Of a stretch of 9,418 bases of DNA, positions 8,308 to 9,418 are shown piece after piece; position 1 is the stretch's first letter, and every line of letters starts with the position of its first letter. Under the pieces are notes generated by a model, which did not search any database, had not been told where the DNA came from, and worked only from the letters and a program-made list of their open reading frames with translations. Source of the DNA: an uncultured Eubacteriales bacterium (lineage in GTDB: Bacteria > Bacillota > Clostridia > Christensenellales > DTU072); the NCBI GenBank assembly GCA_902766325.1, contig CACXDF010000029.1, forward strand, positions 1 through 9,418. The letters are read 5' to 3'. A program made the translations under genes and the position numbers.

Positions 8308-9030
8308 ATGATCGATTTTGAAAAAGAAGTAAATGCACGGGTGGAATATATCCGCGATATGTTGAAGAAGACGGGCGCGAAGGGTATCGTGTTCGGGAAC
8401 AGCGGCGGCAAGGATTGCGCTTTGGTCGGTATCCTCAGTAAGATGGCCACCGATAACGTGCTGGCCGTCATTATGCCTTGCGAGTCCAAGCAGAATTACG
8501 GCTCGGACAAGTCGGACGCCGAAAAACTGTGCGAAAAATTTTCCATCGACTACAAGATCGTCGATCTGACCGCGGCGAAAAAAGATATTATGGCAAGTAT
8601 CGGAGAAGAATTGCCGAACGGTTCCGTCATCAATATCGCTCCCCGTCTGCGCATGACCACCTTGTACGCAGTCGCGGCAAAATACGGATATCTCGTCGCC
8701 GGCACGGGTAACGCGTCCGAAAGGTATATGGGGTACTTTACCAAGTGGGGCGACGGCGCCTTCGACTTTAATCCCATCGCCGATATCAAAGCGACCGAAG
8801 TTTTCGAGTATCTGAAATACCTCGGCGCGCCGGAGAGCATCATCAATAAGGCTCCTTCGGCCGGTCTTTTCGAGGGACAGACGGACGAAAAAGAAATGGG
8901 CGTCACCTATCAGGAGATCACCAACTACATGGAAGGTAAAGAAGTGAGCGAAAAGAGCAAGGCCATCATCGAGCGCTACCATCGTACGAGCGAACATAAG
9001 CGCCGGCCCTCTCCGCTTTACGGAGTATAA
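8308..9030 (+). CDS. nadE: NH3-dependent NAD+ synthetase
   Basis: Catalyses the last step of NAD synthesis: deamido-NAD is adenylylated with ATP and then amidated by ammonia. The 240-residue protein has the N-type ATP pyrophosphatase fold. The PP-loop is NSGGKDCAL (residues 31-39), where most members have SGGxDS, so the second Ser is Cys. Further family hallmarks are APRLRMTTLYA, GTGNASERYMGYFTKWGDG and PSAGLFEGQTDEKEMG, with a KRRPSPLY tail near the C-terminus. No glutaminase domain is present, so ammonia must come from free NH4+ or a separate enzyme. The start at ATG 8308 is supported by GGAAGGAG and a preceding promoter. The gene stands alone, without nadA, nadB, nadC or nadD beside it. 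Identification is secure. Confidence 0.95.
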   Translation: MIDFEKEVNARVEYIRDMLKKTGAKGIVFGNSGGKDCALVGILSKMATDNVLAVIMPCESKQNYGSDKSDAEKLCEKFSIDYKIVDLTAAKKDIMASIGEELPNGSVINIAPRLRMTTLYAVAAKYGYLVAGTGNASERYMGYFTKWGDGAFDFNPIADIKATEVFEYLKYLGAPESIINKAPSAGLFEGQTDEKEMGVTYQEITNYMEGKEVSEKSKAIIERYHRTSEHKRRPSPLYGV

Positions 9031-9051
9031 CCAATCGGTAAAAAAACGGTT

Positions 9052-9068
9052 AAATAAAAAATTTATTT
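9052..9068. repeat. A+T-only palindrome after nadE, possible weak terminator
   Basis: AAATAAA (9052-9058) and TTTATTT (9062-9068) form a 7-bp all-A/T hairpin 21 bases after the nadE stop. The sequence after it is only moderately T-rich (GGATTTATTT), and no G+C stem is present, so termination here would be weak. No other nadE terminator is visible. Confidence 0.3.
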
Positions 9069-9079
9069 CGTGGATTTAT

Positions 9080-9108
9080 TTGCCTTTCCTTTTGATAAGG
9101 ACTATAAT
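9080..9108 (+). promoter_or_regulatory. SigA-type promoter of the 75-residue small protein
   Basis: A -35 box TTGCCT (9080-9085), a 17-base spacer and a consensus -10 box TATAAT (9103-9108) are present. Transcription should begin near 9115, giving a leader of about 64 bases. I see no stable structure in that leader. AAGGAG (9163-9168) lies ten bases before the ATG. Confidence 0.7.
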
Positions 9109-9178
9109 TTCAGCAAGATCAGGGAATAAAAACAGACCTATCCGGCAATAGTACTTAAAAAAAAGGAGATCATAGGAT

Positions 9179-9406
9179 ATGAAAAAGGTAATCGCGAAAG
9201 TAGAATACAATACCGAAAACGCAAAGCTCGTCAAGAAGTATACCGAAGGATATTACGGCGATCCGGCCGGTTTTGAAGAAAGCCTTTACGAAACGGAAGG
9301 CGGAAAGTTCTTCTTGTACGTCAACGGCGGAGAAGAATCCCCCTACAAGGCGGAAAACATCAAAAAAGTAACCAAGAAAGAAGTCGAGGCTTTCCTCGCA
9401 AAATAG
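9179..9406 (+). CDS. Small conserved-type hypothetical protein (75 aa)
   Basis: A 75-residue, charged, soluble protein starting MKKVIAKVEYNTENAKLV, with no signal peptide, membrane segment or cysteine. It has a pattern I recall from short Clostridia proteins of unknown function: a YNTENA (compare YDTxTA) turn, then SLYET.GGKFFLYVNGGEESPY, then a C-terminal acidic/basic helix (KKVTKKEVEAFLAK). The shape suggests a small beta-sheet domain followed by a helix. It has a dedicated promoter and ribosome binding site and codon use like pckA and nadE, so it is likely a real, well-expressed gene. It ends in TAG, the only gene in the window to do so. Function is unknown; similar proteins are sometimes near mobile or accessory genes, but nothing here shows that. 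Confidence 0.8.
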   Translation: MKKVIAKVEYNTENAKLVKKYTEGYYGDPAGFEESLYETEGGKFFLYVNGGEESPYKAENIKKVTKKEVEAFLAK

Positions 9407-9418
9407 GCAACAATCGGC

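Noticed and set aside
8212..8997. 261-codon open frame on the minus strand opposite nadE
   Set aside because: It is a shadow of the certain nadE gene, shows no recognisable protein features and would cover the nadE promoter.

Overview
The window looks like chromosomal sequence from an uncultured gut-type Firmicute (Clostridia). The reasons are moderate G+C, strong AGGAG-type ribosome binding sites, SigA-like promoters of the form TTGnnn-17-TAtAAT, a GTP-dependent PEP carboxykinase and NadE of the type common in anaerobic Clostridia, and a short GGxxSPY small protein of a kind I recall from such genomes. The lineage is an inference from protein style, not a match to a named species.

Left block (1-5155, minus strand): a two-gene operon read right to left from a well-formed promoter at 5195-5223. 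Its first gene is a 763-residue MMPL/RND-type membrane transporter. Its second gene overlaps the transporter stop in an ATGA and is a cytoplasmic GH38 alpha-mannosidase. The mannosidase is open for 955 codons and runs off the left edge, probably lacking only its last few dozen residues.

Divergent region (5156-5356): back-to-back promoters for the transporter operon and for pckA.

Right block (5357-9418, plus strand): four genes, three of them with a recognisable promoter. They are GTP-PEP carboxykinase (pckA), which ends at a clear intrinsic terminator; an A+T-rich putative lipoprotein of unknown function; ammonia-dependent NAD synthetase (nadE); and a 75-residue small protein.

The most notable observation is an in-frame TAG at codon 54 of pckA. 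The reading frame is conserved as PEPCK on both sides of it, and the promoter, ribosome binding site, remaining 537 codons and terminator all look intact. Candidate explanations are a fresh nonsense mutation, a sequencing or assembly error, and amber suppression or recoding. The last gene in the window ends in TAG, which argues weakly against wholesale TAG reassignment. pckA (oxaloacetate/PEP interconversion) and nadE (last step of NAD synthesis) are core metabolism. I see no mobile element, CRISPR array, tRNA or rRNA, and no stretch above 300 bases without a gene.
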